Shown here: in pieces, positions 61,514-64,000 of the stretch
How the letters are laid out: each line of letters starts with the position of its first letter
How positions within the stretch are numbered: position 1 is the first letter of the stretch
Source of the DNA: Paracoccus alcaliphilus
GTDB taxonomy: Bacteria; Pseudomonadota; Alphaproteobacteria; Rhodobacterales; Rhodobacteraceae
Reading direction: 5' to 3'
Length of the DNA: 64,000 bases
Assembly (NCBI RefSeq): GCF_028553725.1
Contig: NZ_CP067124.1
Span: 2,428,001-2,492,000, forward strand
The notes under the pieces: model-generated
Seen by the model: only the letters and a program-made list of their open reading frames with translations
The model's database searches: none
What the model was told of the DNA's origin: nothing
Translations under genes and position numbers: made by a program

Positions 61514-62110
61514 TTGTCATCGGAAGGCCCGCATCTCGGGGACGAGGTCGGACCCCGCATCCGCATACATCGGCTCGACTTGGGCCTGTCGCTGCTGGAG
61601 CTAAGCAAACGCAGCGGGGTTTCCGTTGCGAATATCAGCAAAATCGAGACCGGAAAGATCGTCGGTGGCTTTCAGACGATCTATCGGATTTGCCGGGGTC
61701 TCGGGATTCTCGTGACCGATCTTCTTGAAGAGAGCCAACCTGTCGCCGGTCCGATCCGGGTTTTGCGCGAAGGCGAGGCCGAAGTTCAGGAAACTGCGCT
61801 TTACACCTATATTCCGCTTTCGACCCGGCCGGGCGGAGGGCTGAACGCCGCGATCATGATCGTCCACAGCCGTGACCTCCCCGACCCGGTGGATTGGAGT
61901 AATCACAGGGGCGAAGAAATGGTGACGGTGCTTTCGGGGAGTGTGGTTTTGCATTGCGAAGGGCAAAAACCCGTTTTGCTGAACGAGGGCGATAGTGCGA
62001 ACTTCGAGTCGGGGCCGCGGCACTGCTATGTCTGCTGCTCTCAGATGTCGGCCCGCTTGCTTTTTGTTTCGACTCGACCGGGCAGCGGCCCTTCGGTTGA
62101 AAACATATAG
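61514..62110 (+). CDS. XRE regulator with C-terminal cupin sensor
   Basis: 198 residues. An N-terminal helix-turn-helix (RIRIHRLDLGLSLLELSKRSGVSVANISKIETGKIVGGFQTIYRICRGLG) and a cupin (MVTVLSGSVVLHCEGQKPVLLNEGDSANFESGPRHCYVCCS). Such proteins sense small molecules and control nearby catabolic or transport genes. TTG start at 61,514 with a GGGAGAGAGG site upstream. The strong palindrome after it (62,121) probably is its operator. Confidence 0.85.
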   Translation: MSSEGPHLGDEVGPRIRIHRLDLGLSLLELSKRSGVSVANISKIETGKIVGGFQTIYRICRGLGILVTDLLEESQPVAGPIRVLREGEAEVQETALYTYIPLSTRPGGGLNAAIMIVHSRDLPDPVDWSNHRGEEMVTVLSGSVVLHCEGQKPVLLNEGDSANFESGPRHCYVCCSQMSARLLFVSTRPGSGPSVENI

Positions 62111-62120
62111 GTTCAGCAAG

Positions 62121-62151
62121 AAATTTTCATATGTGAAAATTTTGATTGACA
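62121..62151 (+). promoter_or_regulatory. Operator and promoter of the amino-acid ABC operon
   Basis: Perfect 9-bp arms AAATTTTCA and TGAAAATTT with a 4-nt centre TATG (62,121-62,142), followed by TTGACA at 62,146-62,151 and a weak -10 (TTTTAC) about 16 bp on. The palindrome abuts the -35 box, so binding would block the promoter. Adjacent to the XRE-cupin gene. Confidence 0.7.
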
Positions 62152-62202
62152 CGTTGCCCGACAGGGTTTTACCTCGACATCATTCCCATGGGAGAACCGG
62201 AA

Positions 62203-63372
62203 ATGATGTTGAAAGGCAAACTTGGGGCAGGGCTTTGCACTGCGGCGATATTGGTGACGATGCCGGCGCTTGCCGATGATATCGTCATTGGGGCATCACT
62301 CAGCCTGACCGGCGTTCAGGCTCCGCTTGACGAGCCGGGACTTAAGGGTGCCGAGGTTGCGGTGAAATATCTCAACGACAATGGCGGGATCCTTGGCCAA
62401 CAGGTGAAGCTGATCAATATCGACGGCAAATCTGATCCGATCACTGTCGGCAACAACACGATCCAACTGTTGAATAATGGCGCTGAACTGATCATCGCAC
62501 CTTGCGATTTCGACTTTGGGGGACCTGCCAGCCGTGAGGCGCAGAGCGCCGGTTTCGTCGGCATCTCGACCTGCGCATCGGATCCACTCTATTCTTCGTG
62601 GTCACTGGGGGACAAACAGTTCACGCTGTCGATGTGGAATACCGCCATGGGCGCCACGGCCGCGGAATTCGCCTATAAGGATAAGGACTGGAAAACGGCC
62701 TATGTGGTAACAGACCAGTTCCTTGCCTATACGAAAAGCCTCTCACGCTATTTCGTCCAGCATTACAAGGATATCGGCGGCGAAGTTCTTGCCGAAGACA
62801 GCTATACTCAGGGCGATCAGGATTTCTCTGCGCAGCTTGCGCGACTTCAGGCACTGCCGGAACAGCCCGATGTGATCTTCATCTCCTCGTATATGCCCGA
62901 TCTCGGCACGATCATCCGCGCCATCCGAGAGGTGGGGATTACCGCGCCCATCGTCGGCGGTGATTCCTACGATGACCCCAGTCTTATAGAATCCCTGGGC
63001 GGGAAATTTGGCAATGACATCTATTTTGTCACTCATACCTGGATGGGAAGCGAGGCGCATCCGAAGATGGAAGAGTTCATCGAACTCTATAAAGCCTATC
63101 ACGGCGCGGAACCCGATACCTCTTTCGTCGCCACCGGCTGGGATACGGTGATGATGATGGCTCAAGGAGTCGAGGCTGCCGGAAGTGTCGAAGGCGCCGC
63201 CGTTGCATTGGCGCTGGAAGAGGGTCAGTTCGACTTGTTGACCGGCAATCTCGATTATTCGGATGCCGCCAGCGGCCATATGCCAACCAAGGCCGCCGCT
63301 GTGGTAGAACTTCAGGGCGGCGAACCGGCTTTCGTTGGCTGGAAAACAGCCGAGAGCCAACCCGCGCCCTGA
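62203..63372 (+). CDS. Branched-chain amino-acid-type ABC substrate-binding protein
   Basis: About 389 residues, LivJ/Peripla_BP_6 family: signal peptide GKLGAGLCTAAILVTMPALA, then DDIVIGASLSLTGVQAPLDEPGLKGAEVAVKYLNDNGGILGQQVKL, and GITAPIVGGDSYDDPSLIESLGG. Substrate may be an amino acid, amide, urea or aromatic compound; the family is broad. Start ATG 62,203 follows GGGAG; earlier ATGs at 62,146 and 62,188 are less well placed. Followed after 112 bp by the ATPase gene. Confidence 0.9.
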   Translation: MMLKGKLGAGLCTAAILVTMPALADDIVIGASLSLTGVQAPLDEPGLKGAEVAVKYLNDNGGILGQQVKLINIDGKSDPITVGNNTIQLLNNGAELIIAPCDFDFGGPASREAQSAGFVGISTCASDPLYSSWSLGDKQFTLSMWNTAMGATAAEFAYKDKDWKTAYVVTDQFLAYTKSLSRYFVQHYKDIGGEVLAEDSYTQGDQDFSAQLARLQALPEQPDVIFISSYMPDLGTIIRAIREVGITAPIVGGDSYDDPSLIESLGGKFGNDIYFVTHTWMGSEAHPKMEEFIELYKAYHGAEPDTSFVATGWDTVMMMAQGVEAAGSVEGAAVALALEEGQFDLLTGNLDYSDAASGHMPTKAAAVVELQGGEPAFVGWKTAESQPAP

Positions 63373-63484
63373 CCACTGAACGTTGTTTGCAGAGACCGGT
63401 CTTGACCGGAGCGGTCTCGCTGTCAACGCGGCAGGATGCCTGTCGAAAGTGCGCTTCCCCCGAGATCCATCTGCGAGGCCATCT

Positions 63485-64000
63485 ATGACAGGAAAGCCGG
63501 ATTCCGCCCTCTGCCTAAGCGCCGAAGCCGTTTCGGTGCGCTTCGGCAGTCTCAAGGCCTTGGATACGGTCGATCTCGTTTTGAACCGGGGCGAGATCCT
63601 TGGATTGATCGGGCCTAATGGCTCGGGAAAGACCACTTTGATCAACGCGATCACAGGTCAGGTGCCGCTGGCGTCGGGGCGAGTGCTTTGCGACGGCGAG
63701 GATATATCGGCTCTGCCACCGCGCGAGCGCGCCCTGCGTGGCATTCTGCGTTCGTTCCAGACCGTGCGGCTATTTCGCGATTTGACGGTTTCCGAAAATA
63801 TCGAAGTGGCGGTTGTGGCGAAGGGCGGATCGCGTCGCGAGGCGCAGAAGATTGCCCAGCCGCTGATCGAGGAATTTGGTCTGGGGGAGAAATGTGACGA
63901 ACTGGCGGCGGCGTTGAATTATGGCGATGAACGGCGGGTCGAGATCGCCCGTGCTCTTGCCGCCGAGCCAAAATATCTCCTGCTGGACGAGCCGGCGGCC
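63485..64000 (+). CDS. LivG-type ABC ATPase, 3' end beyond the window
   Basis: The first 172 residues are present: MTGKPDSALCLSAEAVSVRFGSLKALDTVDL, Walker A GLIGPNGSGKTTLINAITG, the Q-loop RSFQTVRLFRDLTVSENIEVAV, the region NYGDERRVEIARALAAEPK in place of LSGGxQ, and Walker B LLLDEPAA at the window edge. The signature differs from the usual LSYG form by one step (NYGDERR), as in other LivG proteins. Permease genes should follow outside the window. Confidence 0.9.
   Translation, partial: MTGKPDSALCLSAEAVSVRFGSLKALDTVDLVLNRGEILGLIGPNGSGKTTLINAITGQVPLASGRVLCDGEDISALPPRERALRGILRSFQTVRLFRDLTVSENIEVAVVAKGGSRREAQKIAQPLIEEFGLGEKCDELAAALNYGDERRVEIARALAAEPKYLLLDEPAA

Noticed and set aside
1..64000. 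CRISPR array, rRNA or tRNA genes, or integrase with att site
   Set aside because: I found no regularly spaced repeats, no tRNA-like or rRNA segments and no tyrosine or serine recombinase in either strand, so the element boundaries cannot be set in this window.

Overview
The window is GC-rich DNA from an alphaproteobacterium. The two IS5-family groups and the transporter content would fit Rhodobacterales such as Paracoccus, but the genus is inference. Nearly all of it is accessory: parts of at least two conjugative elements, a defence cluster, a metal-resistance block, a mobilisation relic, three IS copies, and at the right end peptide and amino-acid transport genes.

Bases 1-11,300 carry a florfenicol exporter gene (floR, cut by the window start) next to the transfer and excision core of an integrative and conjugative element of the ICEMlSym type. 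Reading leftwards this core is rdfS, a repA-like initiator, DUF2840, traF, DUF736, a lytic transglycosylase and rlxS, mostly joined by ATGA overlaps. A QseM-like DUF2285 gene is divergent from rdfS. A FseA-like activator is split into two frames that meet at a +1 shift site. Three 19-bp iterons, a near-consensus DnaA box and GTTAG repeats lie inside the 3' end of the repA-like gene and look like an embedded replication origin. Cargo between these genes is a compact HNH / small protein / nucleotidyltransferase operon and a membrane coiled-coil protein.

Bases 11,300-23,030 are a defence and anti-defence cluster: ArdA, a Gabija-like pair (UvrD helicase plus OLD-family ATPase/TOPRIM nuclease), a type III restriction-modification operon led by a HigA-like regulator, and an orphan protein with a PD-(D/E)XK-like signature. 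Bases 23,440-29,490 are the ruin of a second, related element: trbG', trbF, trbL, trbK and trbJ', then an in-line scar of rlxS' and rdfS' fragments, then a second FseA-like gene with the same +1 architecture, a second QseM-like gene and an XRE regulator. HipBA and a lone DUF736 gene follow.

Bases 32,590-49,040 begin with an IS5 copy that cuts off an ABC permease gene (HlyD adaptor and TetR regulator upstream). Next come a LysR regulator, ChrA, a Co/Fe-type P1B ATPase (SPC motif), an acetoin reductase, a MerA-like disulfide reductase, a copper-type ATPase (CPC), and a third ATPase (CPG) with a separate HMA chaperone. Bases 49,440-54,040 hold a cupin gene, a truncated mobilisation operon, an IS110 relic and two inverted IS5 (IS427-group) copies bracketing fragments of a secreted protein and an autotransporter. 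From 54,070 to the end are a serine hydrolase, a five-gene peptide ABC importer with a divergent LysR regulator, and an XRE-cupin regulator upstream of a branched-chain amino-acid-type ABC importer whose ATPase gene runs off the window.
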